In this document: positions 36,677 through 48,597 of the stretch, piece by piece
Layout: the number at the start of each line of letters is the position of its first letter
Position numbering within the stretch: the stretch's first letter is position 1
Assembly (NCBI GenBank): GCA_010093605.1
Contig: MU004194.1
Location: 791,793 to 855,792, forward strand
Origin: Lophium mytilinum
Taxonomy: Eukaryota > Ascomycota > Dothideomycetes > Mytilinidiales > Mytilinidiaceae
Reading direction: 5' to 3'
DNA: 64,000 nt
Translations under genes and position numbers: made by a program
Notes under the pieces: model-generated
What the model saw: only the letters and a program-made list of their open reading frames with translations
Databases searched by the model: none
Told to the model about the DNA's origin: nothing

Positions 36677-39600
36677 CTTGCTCGAATGTAACCTGAGATC
36701 GTTGCTCGTTAGCTCTTGTTCGTCCAAAACGTGCGAGTGCAGGCAGCTCCAGTTCTGTGGCGAGAAGAGAAGGCGATGAAGAGTCAGGATCGTGCGGAGC
36801 TGGAGTGAGGGAGTAGAAGAGGGAGCCACGTGGTGGTGGGGCTGGAGGAGCCGCTAGCAAAGCTGGTGGGGAAGTGCCAGAGCGGCTGATCAGGGAACTG
36901 GAAGAGACGGGGAACGAACCGTACAGAGATTGGAGGATCGTCTGTAGTGATGTTGTAAGGCGGAAGAGACTGTGCTGCGCAGAGAGTCAGCCGTGGTGTC
37001 TCGCCCAAGGTAGGCAGAGGGAGGAGCGGGCGACGGAGGGGAAGAGGCCGGGCGGTCCCTCGACTCGGTGGAGTGAACGCTGGGACAGACCGCGGCGAGT
37101 GAAATGAGGGACGAGGCCGGGGAACTGCTGGGGGACGAGAGAGGAGCGGGGACTGACCTTCGCAATAGACTCAACTTTTGGAGCTGGGACAAAGTATGAG
37201 TGACAGAAGCAAGCTGCGACGAAGTCAGTGGCAGACTCGTCGATGATGAGCTCGAGATGGGCGGGGCTGACTGACCTCTGGAAAGCTACGAAGAATGTCG
37301 GACTCTGAGCAGATGGTGGAAGAAGGTGGAGAGAAGAGGAGAGGCAGGTCGGCGGGCAGAAGAAGATATGGCGGGCTCGCTTAGGGTGAAGATGTAGAAG
37401 GAGCTGCGGAGACGTCAGGGCACGAGTAAACAGAGCCAGGACCAGCAACCACCGTCGCCCTCGCCTGCTGCAGCGCTTTATCTCTCCACGCTGCAAGAGT
37501 CGCCCTCGAGCGAGCCCCGTGAAGCAGCAGCGACAATCCGCACGGGGGACGGCAGGCCCACACCGGATGCACGCACCTCTCGATGTTCTCGTCGCCGTCG
37601 ACGCTGGAGTTGCCTAAGTATACTGACGGAAAGCTGTCTCGATATCAATGTCCTCGCTGCCCGCGTTCGGTATGTCGTGTGTGTGTTTCTGGGGCGCCCG
37701 TGAAGGGTGAGATGCCGCTCTTATATGCACGGCGCAGCGTTGGGGCGGCCGTCGATCCCAGGGTGTCGCGCTGCGGGTGAATACCCAGGCACTGGCCGGC
37801 TGGGGCAGCTCGTCTTGTGCTCTTGACCACGCCCGCCTTCCTACCGTTTGAGACGCCTCTGCCGCTTTAGAGTCTGGGAGCCGCTTGCTTGCAGCGGCCC
37901 CGCGGCAATGTGCTGCCTCGAGGGCTGTCTCGATCGACGCGGTGCAGCCCTTGCCGTAGGCTTAGGAGAGCCCGCGCTGCCATTTTCTACGCCAACCGCT
38001 GCAGGGCTCGAGGCCGATGTCCAGGGGCGCCTCCTGAGTGAGCATGTAGTTCCGCGTCACGTTAGCCCTACCCTTCTTCTTCAAGTCCACGACCTGTCAC
38101 ATAGGAGCCCATGGCCTGCAGTGGCAGCCGTCCTATCACGGCAGCGCTCGTCCGGTTTTGACGTCAATTGAGTTTGCCGGGATGCTTCGGTGTTACATCT
38201 ACAACGTCTGGTTCTTACACTGGGGATAGGGGAGCGTCACCGCAGGCACGGAGTCTGTGCAGAGCTTGAAATAGCCTCGTGGGATGCAGCAGCAGCGCTT
38301 GTGCTCGGAGCCCCATGCTGAAGGCTGATCTATTGCATCAGCTAGTTGTATACATCCCCACTTTGCGACAGCTACACAAGAACCCACACGGCTGGCGTTC
38401 TCCATCAGGTGATGGGACAGACTCAAGAACTTACCGGCTCTCAACTACATCATCCGTTCGCCCTCACCAGTGGCAACGAACCGCTCGACGGGCCATTCCG
38501 TTCGCTACGGCCCAGTGCATGAAGCAAGGGCAGATTCCGACGGCCTACAGCTATTACCCCGGGCGCCCTGCTAACGGACAAGGAACGTTACGACAATCAG
38601 AGACAGCAACTTGTAGGACCACTGTTAGCACTGCACGGATATACGAGAGGCTGGAGAGGCAATAGAGGCAAAAGAGGCAAGAAACGGCCACGCTGTGCAA
38701 ATCGATTCGAGGACGACAGCAGCTCACGGTGACGGTGGAGGCTGGAGGCATTTCACTAACCATACCTGTCTCTTCTCTGGTCGGCGGCACTGCAAAGCAC
38801 CGTATCCAGGCACCGCCCCGGGTAGCGTGCGACGAGATCATGCTCGATAGGGATTCTGCTGCTGCGCGGGCGTGCTGCGCAGGCGTATGCCCCGTGATCC
38901 GTGTGTTGAGGCGAAACCATGGCGGCCGTCCCGGTAGACGGGTCGCCTGCTGAAACATGGACGGGTAGTGAAAACGGTCTTCTAGAAGCTCAACTCTTTT
39001 CAAACTGACATGTCGTTTGTGACGGAGAAGAGGCGTTGCTGGCGGTGATCGGCCTTGCACTTCCGCGCACGTTGAACGGAGGATTTTCGATCAATCACAC
39101 GGAGATTCTCAACCGGGTTTTCAGACGGTGGTTGACGGTTTGATGTCGTGGAGCGTTGGCGCTGTGCATCTCCCGCACGGATGCTAGTGCAAACCTGGAT
39201 GGAAAGACTCAGAGCAGACACTCCAAGGACCGACACGACCTGCGGGTCATCTAAGGTTGTTATACCAGACCTGTAACCGGGACGCTGGGACGATCAGCTC
39301 AACTTGAACTCCAGACGCAAATGGGTATTGCTACTAGGGCTCTGTGCAATCGCATTACTGACATGGCGAGAAAGGCCGTCGTATGAGAGACTGGGCTTGC
39401 GTGTGCTTTGGTAGACGAACCAGAGACTACTGCAGGCTCCCACTGGTATTCTAGAGTGCAGCCAGATTAGCAGGGTTCGTGATGCACGTCTGCAGAGCGC
39501 GAGGACACCCCGTGTGACAGCAGGCCTCGCCGGTCCATCAGTGGTCGTACAGACATCCAAGAGAACAATACTGCAGATCGTAAAGCCTCAGGGAGCTGAT

Positions 39601-40054
39601 ACAGGAACCGGATGTCGTAGGAGCAGGTATAGGCAACATGCAGAATGTTGTGTTTATCGGACAGATCACCTGGACTTGACGTCGGGGTGAGGTCCAATGC
39701 CGCGCATTATGTAAGCATATTGTTTTGTGCGCACCTGCGCACTGCGCACTACAGACCCATGGTCCCATATATCCCAGGTTGGCGTAGCAACGTTCATGGG
39801 ACTTATCTTATCTTTAGGCAGATCTTATGGAGAGCCGTGTCTAGCCTGGCTTAAATCACAGGAAGGGGTATAGTGAGGCTTATTTTGGTTTGGTTCTATA
39901 TATCGACGCTCAGATAAGAATGCATATGCTATGCTAGCAGCACCCAGATCCCTCTAACAAGACCGTCAAGCTCATCAACCGGAGAAGCTAACGCCAGCCG
40001 CGGAGCTCCAAGAGCGGCGAAAATCACAAATGCTAGATAGTATAAGCAAGGGAA
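36677..40054. other. 3.4 kb gene-free region, probable long leader and promoter of the RRM gene
   Basis: No domain-bearing open frame exists on either strand. From 36.7 to about 37.6 kb the minus-strand sequence is CT-rich with many tctcc/cttcc runs and several potential splice signals, like a long fungal 5' leader with upstream frames. From 37.6 to 39.0 kb it is GC-rich. From 39.8 to 40.0 kb it becomes AT-rich near the 3' end of the reductase gene. Confidence 0.4.
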
Positions 40055-42197
40055 TCATGACCAGACATCCTCCTGGTACTGGTTGGACGCCCTCATCGCC
40101 TTCACAATATCCTCAGCCTTGGACTCTGGCACACCCCGCTGCTTAGAGATGATCTTCGCTAATAGCACATTGACTTCTCGTGCCATGTTAGCGGCATCAC
40201 CGCAAACGTAGAAGTATGCCTTCTGCTGGAGGAGCTTGTCTAGTTCCTCGGCGTACTCCTCGATCTTGTGCTGGACGTAGACCTTCTTAGGCCCATCTCT
40301 AGAGAAAGCAACATGCAACACAAAGTTTTCGCCCAAATCCTTTTCGTATTGCTGAGACGATTATTAGCAAGCCGTTTTTCTAGATGCGCAGATTGTTTCG
40401 ACTTACCTGCCACTCATTTTCATACAAGAAATCTTCTTCCTTTCTTCTGCATCCGAAGAAAAGCACAGTCTTTCCCACGGCTTGGCCAGCGCGAGCCTGG
40501 GACGCACGTTCTTGGACGAAGGCTCTGAACGGAGCAACGCCGGTGCCGGGGCCGACCATAATGATCGGTTTTGTGGGGTCTGACGGAAGCTTGAAGTTCG
40601 AGTGACGCACGTGGACGGGCACGTGAATGCCATCGTATTTGTTTCGCGGTCCAGTAAGAGCGTAGTTCAAGCCATGAGGATCTGGCTCGGCAGCACCGTG
40701 TTGTTTCTGTTTCAGGGCGAGGAGATAATTTGTGGTGACACCCTTCAAGATGTGTGGCGAGTTTGGCTTTGCCGAAGATTCAACCACGGCTGTTATGGAA
40801 ATCTTATCCTTTTGCACCAGCGACGACGACGAGATGGAGTAAAACCGGGGCTGGATCTTGATCAAGCCTTCGATCATCAGGGAGAATGGTACTTTGTCCC
40901 AGGCTTGTCCGTTTGAAAGTGTTTCGAGAAGCTGGGCAATGTTGAGGCTGCGATCAATGACCTTTTCGTGGAAATAGTCTTTGTCACCACCGAGCTTGGC
41001 CATCTCAGCCTTGACATCTTCGGTAGGAGCAAAGGCAGAAATCGTCGATACGAATTGACGTGATACAGGAGCGCAGATTTCCATGTGGTAGCGGATAGCG
41101 GCGTCGTAGGTCGTAGGGGCCGGGAACGGAACCTTGGCAGTAGGATCTAGGCCCTTGACACCGATGACCATGTGGCGCTTAGATTCAAGACCGAGGATGT
41201 TGATGAAGCGGTCCACTTCTCTGCCGGCGTTGGTTGGCCAAATTGCGATATGATCGCCGGTCGTGTACGACAAATTAGAGCCAGAGATGTCAATTTCCAT
41301 GTGCAAGCAGTTCCGGTCTTTCGCGGTGAAGAGTTCCTGTGATTCGGCGATTGGGGCAATGAAGGGGTTGTTGGCGTTGAACGGGCCTTTCTGGTTGCCT
41401 TCGAGATGGTTCTTGTTGGGTTCTCCCAGATAGACCTCATCCTCGTCAGCATCCATATCTGGCTTCTCGGTAATCTCGAAAACGGGCTCGTAGACGGCCT
41501 CCCGCTCCTCCAAGCCCATCTTCTCGCAAACATCGGCCCACATGGGTTCTTTCCAGGCCAAGAAGTCTTCCTCCATTGTTCCAGCACCGTCGTCTCCTTC
41601 GCCAGCATTTCCGAATCTCGTGGCGCCCAAGCGGATGAGGGCTTTGTCGACGTTGCGGACCATGGAATTATAGTGCTCGTAGGTGTTGTTGCCCAGACCG
41701 AAAGTAACGTACTTCAAGTGCGAAAGTGGCTTGTCCTCAGCCTGGATACCCTCACTGAAAGAAACGTCCTCGGCGCTGATGAACTCGTAGAACTCGACAG
41801 CATTATCTGTAGGCTCGCCCTCGCCATAGGTGGCTAGGACGAATACGGCGAGCTTGTCTTCGGGGAATTGGTCGAGGTTTTCGTAGTCGTAGTCCTCCAA
41901 GTCAGCGACCATGGTGCTTAGACCAAACCTCGAATGGCCTTCCTTGGCCAGTCTCGAGGCATAGTCCTCTGCGGTTCCAGTCTGACTTCCATAGAATATT
42001 ATGCAGTTTTTGCCACTCTCATCCAGCTTCTCGATAATGTTTCTCGACTTGCCGGACTTGGCGGCGCCGTTCGGCACAGCAGCATTGCCATATGGATCCC
42101 CGTAGACAGCCCAGTATGTGCCTTTGGTGAAATAGGCGATGGTCCCGATGAGAAGCGCCGCGAGGACGACGATGTCTAGGGTGTCGAGCTGGGCCAT
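40055..42197 (-). CDS. CPR1: NADPH-cytochrome P450 reductase
   Basis: This ER-bound diflavin enzyme passes electrons from NADPH through FAD and FMN to microsomal P450s. Exons are 42197-40407 and 40351-40055, about 695 residues, the usual size. A single N-terminal membrane anchor (IVVLAALLIGTIAYF) is followed by the flavodoxin FMN domain (YGSQTGTAED, ATYGEGEPTDNA, FGLGNNTYEHYN). The FAD domain has the RFYSISSSS motif. The NADP domain has GPGTGVAPFRAFVQE, a Cys-containing FFGCRRKEEDF, and the C-terminal aromatic residue in EDVWS that stacks on FAD. A TATA-like tatattta at 42306-42313 lies about 110 bases upstream of the ATG. The short 3' exon is separated by a 55-nt intron that splices WQ to QYEKDL. 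Confidence 0.96.
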
Positions 42198-43670
42198 ATC
42201 TACAGTGCGGCGGTGAGCGAGGTCGAGAGGCGGGGAGAGAGGTCGGGATGGATGATGCTTACTGGAAGGACTGCGGTCGCGGAACAACAGCAGCGGCGGC
42301 GCCGGTATATTTAACAAGCGGCTTCGGAGCACGGAAGTAGGTAGGGTCTGATACGTTGCCTTATCGTTGGCCGGAGACGTTGTCGGGCGTTGATGGAGGT
42401 GGCCGAGGAGGGTGTCCCGCAGCAGAATAACGTTGCCGGAAGACTCAGCGAGCGTGCCGGTGGATGGCCCCTGCGGCGGTCTTGTCTTGTCACAGCGTGC
42501 ACAATTATGCCGGCCGAGCTGGAGTTTTGAGGCTGCACGGAGGATCTGTTGAGGGCGGAAATCGACCTTCGCACAAGGTATCCTCGGTAGTGTGGGCGCG
42601 AGCGAGACTGTTCCGTCTTCTGCCTGGTGGCGCCACTACTTCTACCTGGTACTGCCCCCCAGCGAGTGTGGGGGACGAGGGGACTAGCCCAGCAATTGTA
42701 GTCACGGGTAACGACGACGGCTTTCACAGAGAGCTCGGGGGAGGAGGTGTGCACCTCTTCCGGCAGCGTGGGAGACTCGACGTTGTGGATCACTTGTCAC
42801 GATGCAGCCACATTTCCTGCACCATGGACGGCGGAGTTGGGATGTTTCAGCGCAGTCAGCAAGTCAGATTTCACTCTGGAAACGCGTCCGGCGGAGACAC
42901 AGAGGTCAGCAACGCGGCTCCAGAAGTGGCACAGGGGACATGGAGACAGAGACAGCTGCGTCGGACTTTTCCCACTCCCAGACGGCACGCAGGGCTGAGC
43001 CATGACCGGGCGTATGGGAGTCCGTTCCATACCTCGTACCTGTCCCGGCATGATTTGACTGTTACAACGGACGAGGGACTAGATGTTTCCAGCTCTCCTC
43101 TGCCACATCGAGCTTCACGATTGGACCGGGCCTCTATCAGACGGGTCTTCTTGTCTTCCAACATGTACCCTTTTGGGGGAGATATCTTACCTGCCGTGAG
43201 ATCATACAACGCAGCTCTAGTCAATATATATACTGGCCCGACACCCGGCAGATGGCGGGTAGGAGGTCCAACTACATGTGTCTTGGCATCAATCTGGGTG
43301 TTGAGGAGCTAGCGGGGTACATGTCAGATGATCTCTGAACCTTATAGCGAATCTCGGGGTAATAGAGGCTTGTAAATATCGCGTCCGGGTTTTCGTCGGC
43401 CTGCACTCCGAACCTTTTACCACCCATGTAAAACTCGAAGCTTTGGTTTCTATGGTCAGGGTTGAGGAAGGGCAAGTGAGGCCAATGAACGATGGAAGTC
43501 GAAGGGCTCCTCCGGGCGTCAGGAACTAAACCGACACTGTGAAATGCACACTTGCTGTTCGCCCAAATAGGCTGAGTAAATGCGTGCATAAAATCTGTAT
43601 AAAGCATCCTTGCGCCGGTGATAGCGCGTCAACCCCGCGCATCATTTCTCCGCCTACGACGCCTACCACA
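42198..43670. promoter_or_regulatory. divergent promoter region between the reductase gene and the 43.7 kb gene
   Basis: This is a 1.5 kb upstream region of two genes transcribed away from each other. It includes the probable TATA-like element of the reductase gene (42306-42313). Open frames inside it overlap on both strands and show no domain. Confidence 0.4.
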
Positions 43671-44780
43671 ATGCCACCACCAGTGGTAAGCTGTCAATTC
43701 GCCTCCAACATTAACCAAGACTGTGCTCATCTTCTCTAGACCCCTTCCCCCCACCGCTTCCTACCACCACGCGAACCGCGCGCTCCCAAGCCCTCCGCGC
43801 TGCGCAATGGCACCCAGGTCCCGCAACGAGCTCCAGCTCTGACGCCCAGATTCGCGTCTATAGTCCCAGCAGAACAACTTACTCCAGCGCGCCGCTTTAC
43901 TTTCGCGTCCCGATCAGTTGGCGAGGGCGAGAAAACTGCACCAGAGCCAACGCAACGGGGCCGGACACAAACACCGAAACCCACACGGAAGCTCAAGCGA
44001 GTAGAAAGCATCGATGACGCGTCTCAGGAGACAGCAGCTGGCGATGTTGATGAGGAGCAGTACAATGGCGTAGATAAAACGCCTCAAGATGCAGACGAAG
44101 AAGAAGACGAGCTGTTGTTCGGCCCATCGCAACATAAACGGCGACGCCTCTCCCTCGACCAAGCTTCTATCGAGGACATCTTCAATACTCCAACCGCTCA
44201 CCCTCCCTCAACCCCAGCGCCAGCATCCTACCGGTTCCTCCCACAGCGAACACCTGTCCCCACAGTCGATGCTTTGACTTCAGTAGCGGCGCGCCCAACC
44301 TTCCTCTTACCATCTCATACCTCATCTAGTCCGCCCGCACATCCGCTCCCAGAGGCATTCTCTCCGCAGCGCCGAGGCCAGAAGTATGTTCCTGGTGGGC
44401 TAGCAAGCACTGCCCGGAATTGGATCATGGAGGTTGCCCATACCACTAGTAGCTCCGCCAAGTCTGGCGCTGGAGATGGATATCGGGTGAAGCTACGCGT
44501 ATCAGACATAAACTTTGGGGATGATGCAGCTGGACTCGACAGTGATCATGTCGTGGAAACTAACCATGGAGGCATGCTGCTAATTCAGGGCACCTTCGAG
44601 CCAGAGCGAGATTGTGAGACTGAAAGGGACGCACGAGCGATTCTTACTGGACATAGTGGGCGGAAGCCTGCTCCTTTGCGGGTGAGGCCTGGCAGTATGG
44701 TAGGAATAAGAGCGCCGTGGTGGGACGTGGAGATAAGAGGGAAGAAGTGGATCGTCGCAGCTGACTGGGGCGTACTTTGA
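43671..44780 (+). CDS. fungal conserved protein of unknown function, probably nuclear
   Basis: I cannot name this protein. Exons are 43671-43685 (only 15 nt, MPPPV) and 43740-44780, about 351 residues. The N-terminal half is disordered, with many Thr/Ser-Pro sites, an Asp/Glu-rich stretch (DADEEEDELLFG) and a basic cluster HKRRRLSLDQ that looks like a nuclear localisation signal. The C-terminal part is compact: KYVPGGLASTARNWIMEVA, then YRVKLRVSDI, GGMLLIQGTFE, RVRPGSMVGIRAPWWDVEI and KKWIVAADW. This run of beta strands, with a glycine-containing turn and a final WIVAADW, could be an OB-like fold. That would suit a chromosome or telomere protein, but this is inference from pattern only. The tiny first exon is supported by gtaagc and ctctag signals and by the start context acaatgcc. 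Confidence 0.75.
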
Positions 44781-45006
44781 GCATTCTTCCTTCACCATGC
44801 TTTACTTAGCATGCTGCGTAAGTGATATCTCGTTCAGAGATATCATTCTTAGTCGCAAAGGTAGGTTCTCTTGTCACTTCTACTTTTCTAGTAACTACGT
44901 GACCAACATGAGGACCATCAGATCGTCAGCTCAAACATGCGTGCAGACAACGCTGCAGTCCCAAAATTCACTTCGAATCATGAAGCTCGCCATTTCTCTA
45001 TCATCC

Positions 45007-45876
45007 TCAATCTTCCTCACCCTTCTTGACCCTTTTGACCGGCGCTGGCTTATGGGCCGCATCCACTGCATACTTCTCCCGCAAAGCATTCTCCCTATCA
45101 ACAAAACTCCTCACATGATCTGGGATATTCTTGACACGGTTGTATGGTCCAATCTGTGGCTCACCCAGCTTCTCATACACGGGAATTACACCCGTCCACA
45201 CAGAATCCAGCACATCCTCCCTCTTCATATCCTTCCTCTCATCATTCGGCACCCCCTCCCTCACCTTCCCACTCGCGCCCGTTATCGTAAGCTTCAAAAT
45301 CCGCGTCGACTGCATCTCCGCATTATCAGGAGGCACACGCGTGTTCTCATACCGGTTCGGAACCACGGAATTCGTAATCAACTGCATCGCCCAGAGTCTC
45401 TCATCTGCGTTGTCCACGATGGTCGCGAAGCCCTGCAGCACCGCGGAGCGGTAGTTGTAGTTGTGCGAGTTGGGTGTGAGAGTCAGCACGAAGCCGTCAA
45501 CTTTGGTTGCGGCGACGCAGAGTGGGAGGCCAGGCTCGCCGAGCTTGACGGCCGCGTCGGCGAGGTTCATCAGCCGCGAGCTGACGTAGCCGTGGAGATA
45601 GCACTTCCAATCTTCGTCTTGGGAGCCCGGGAAGAGTCCCATTTGGCCGATCATCGGGAGGACGATGGGCATGGGAGTCGTGGGGTCGGGTACGAAGGAG
45701 ACATGGAGCACGGGAGTGCTGTTGACAATTGAGTGGATGGTCTCTACATCGTAGGTTGCTGTGGGTGTCTGTTAGATTGTGGCTCATGCTAAGCTATGTC
45801 TATTCATACCTTGATGTTTGTATCTGTTCACGGTATTGGCTTTCGTCTTGGGGTAGGTGGCTGAATCGGTTGCCAT
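45007..45876 (-). CDS. pyridoxamine 5'-phosphate oxidase-like FMN-binding protein
   Basis: This is a split-barrel flavin-nucleotide-binding protein of the PNPOx-like superfamily. Exons are 45876-45810 and 45758-45007, about 272 residues. The start YPKTKANTVNRYKHQATYDVETIHSIVNS and the strands VLHVSFVPD, PIVLPMIGQMG, YLHGYVSSRLMNL and LCVAATKVDGFVLT are typical of the group found in fungi and bacteria. Next come NYRSAVLQGFATIVDN and a C-terminal region with DVWTGVIPVYEKLGEP-like spacing (read here as VWTGVIPVYEKLGEP). A Lys-rich tail closes the protein. The enzyme reaction in fungi is not established; general flavin-dependent redox or heme-related activity is possible. Confidence 0.88.
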
Positions 45877-46356
45877 GATGTACAGTACTAAATAAGATGA
45901 TAGGTGAAGATATGAGACGCAGAAATCTCGTGAGTCTGTTTCTCCAAGTCGAGAGAGACTTCCTTGCGATATATGCTTCAAGTTATGCTCTGTATATCGG
46001 GCTCCATGTCCTAGCCTTATCGGAGTCCCAAAGCGCGAGGTGTTCTTGATAGCCAACAGCTCATGCATGCTTCACCAATCATCGAATGTCACTAACCTTC
46101 ATTAGGAAAGTCGATGCGAGCCTACTTCCCATCATTGATCGCATGCTTTGGGGGCCTGAAGGAGTGAATGCTTTCGGTTGCACGGCGAGGGGCTGACTCG
46201 TCTCATCTTCTCATGTTCTTCCGTTGTCGGACTTCTCATCTTATCTTCTTGGTAGACTATGCTCTGTATTGTGCTAGGGTAGTATCCGGAGAGGAGACTA
46301 GAATGATACAAGTGCTAATACAGTGTAGAATCAAACCGCATATATCCTTGTGACTC
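45877..46356. other. intergenic, no gene recognised
   Basis: This 480-base spacer separates two minus-strand genes. It should contain the promoter of the FMN-binding protein gene and the 3' flank of the paraoxonase-like gene. Nothing coding is supported. Confidence 0.45.
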
Positions 46357-47830
46357 TTATTTTGGGTCGCAGACCATCAAGTAAGGCGTCACCGGCCCTT
46401 ATCAAAGCGGAGAGATTAGCAAAAGGCTTGAAGACGCGCTGGAATACGAGGTCTATCTCGACCAATCAAAGGGGTAGAATTACTCACCTCCCATAAACAA
46501 CCTTCCTGTCTTCACATCGTGTCGAGCGACGCTTACTCCGCTCAGAACCCGCTTGTCCCTGTCTTCGATTATCTTCTCTGTACGATATCCCTCCGCAGTC
46601 CTCGAAATACGCCAAACAGTCGAAGGAGACTGTCGATTGAATGGGTCAGCCACGCTCGCAACGATACCCCGGACTTTTGGTAGTCCAGCAGCGTAGATGT
46701 CTCCTTTCGCATCAACGGCTAGATTGTCAACCGGCATGCCAAGCTTGATCACTTCTAGCTGTCTCAATGCACCTCCGACTTGGGGTTCCATGACACGAAT
46801 AGCGTCGCTAGCAGCGCTCGGTATGTAGACTAAGCCGTCGAGACCACGCTCGAGGCCGTTGGGGTAGATCAAGTTCTTCGGAGTCGCAGGCAAGCAGCTA
46901 CCCGAGGACGGGCAGTATACCACGTTGCCGCCGCCGAGGAAGAGGTCGAGTTTCTTGCGCTAAGAATAGTTTAGTCGACAATATCGTTACTCGACACCAG
47001 GACGCGCTGAACCTACGATTCCAACTACGCAGTACCGTCAGAATACCGATATCACAACAGACAGGATAACGCCTCTCACCTTTCACTGAGTGATCATTAC
47101 TAACAACGAACGACCCGCCTCCCAGCGCCGTAATGCCGTTCGGCGAGTAGATCTCTGGATCAAAAACCGTCTTGATATGGATCATTTCACTTGCACTGCG
47201 TTTCAACTCGAAGAGCTCAATCGTTGAATTTACTCCGGTCTTCGTAGCATCGACTGTTCTCCTTTTCGCGTCAACCGGGGGCCTCTGGTTGATGAGCCAG
47301 AATCGAAGCGTCGAAGCGTCTACAACTTCCGCATCGAAGCCGAGGAGGTCTAACGTGCCATCGCCAGTAGCGCCATCATACCCGACGGGCGTTATGTTGT
47401 GCATGCCGAAGAAACTATCGGGACCTGGGGAGTCGATGTGGAGTGCTATGAGCTCTGAACCGGTGGAACGTCTGCCGGAGACGTTGAGACGGTCGACTCT
47501 ATTTTGAAATGCTCTTAACCTCCATTATATAATTGCCCGGCTAGCCTTATGAGAGACTTTTTGCCATGCTTACGATTGGAGCAAATTAGACCGGCTTAGC
47601 GAGCCCGCGCAAGCTGCATACAAAACCCGGGCATCGTCATCCAGCCACATATCCTCGCACGCCTCAAGACGCTCATGTCGCAGTCGCCGGCACGTGAAAG
47701 GAAAGTCATCAATCGGCTGTATTGTGCGGCCGAGGCCTACAGTGGCAAAGAGCAATTCGCGAAGATTGACCTGGTAGAGAATTGCAAAAACGACGACCAA
47801 GAGGCCGATGACCCGGTAGCTGGGACCCAT
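46357..47830 (-). CDS. paraoxonase/arylesterase-like six-bladed propeller protein
   Basis: This is a calcium-dependent lactonase/arylesterase-like protein of the PON family, anchored by an N-terminal hydrophobic segment (VIGLLVVVFAILYQV). Secure exons are 47830-47574, 47498-47080, 46959-46488 and 46397-46357. Landmarks are LEACEDMWLDD, FFGMHNITPVGYD, YSPNGITALGGGSFVVSNDHS, LIYPNGLERGLDGLVYIPS, MPVDNLAVDAKGDIYAAGLP and the end GGPVTPYLMVCDPK. The secure exons alone do not keep frame: a microexon whose length is 2 modulo 3 must lie between 47079 and 46960. Candidates are 11, 17 or 29 nt, all ending just before a gtcgag donor. With it the protein is close to 400 residues, the usual size. The secreted or ER-lumen side of the propeller is inferred from the anchor. 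Confidence 0.85.
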
Positions 47831-48597
47831 TATCAGGAGCCACTTTACGAAACCAGGAGGAATTTTGCAGTTGATAATTTGTTTTCAAAGCTTTAAGTTT
47901 GAGAAGATCGTTTTTGGTCGCGAGCTTCCGCCGATAAATTCCCCGCAGATGGAGTTCCACCTAGGCATTCATCGTGCCAATCGAATCAAGACTAGCCCGG
48001 TTTTGTGAAGGGATTTTCGGGCATACTCGGGTGCAGTCGCAGCGAGACACCACATCTCTTCTTCAGCTCTTTAGTCTGTATGTAGCTCGAACTCAAGGAA
48101 CACAACTACAGCTCATACGGACATCGAATGACTCGCGGCATACATCTGCCCGAAATCCGGGGTATATGGCGGGGAAGACCACAACTCGGCAATTACCCCG
48201 GGCACCCCCTCCCACAAAAAGTCCAAAGCCGAACTTACAGATTCTAGAGGCTCAATAGGTTAAATGACTGCCATATTTTCCCTACCAGTGTTTTCTCCTA
48301 ACACCGCTTTCTTCGTTCCCTAGGCATTCTCGAATCATGTAACATCATGGTAGGTCCTAGCTGGGGCAACAGCAGTCTCACTTGCAAAAGGAATATAAAA
48401 TGCCACCAAGAAGCTTGATTTGTGAATACCTTATATATGACTTCCGGTGGCCTTTGCGCCAACGCCACATAATTGACCTAAGGGAAATGCCATCATTACC
48501 GTCGTAAGCCCGCACTGATCTGAAAACAAGCAGTTCAAAGTCACTGCTTCCTCTACCCTTGATCTCCTAGATCCCCTGGATAACCGATCATCACCCA
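47831..48597. other. intergenic, no gene recognised
   Basis: This lies upstream of the paraoxonase-like gene and downstream of the M24/zinc-cluster gene, both on the minus strand. Only short frames without domains are present. Confidence 0.45.
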
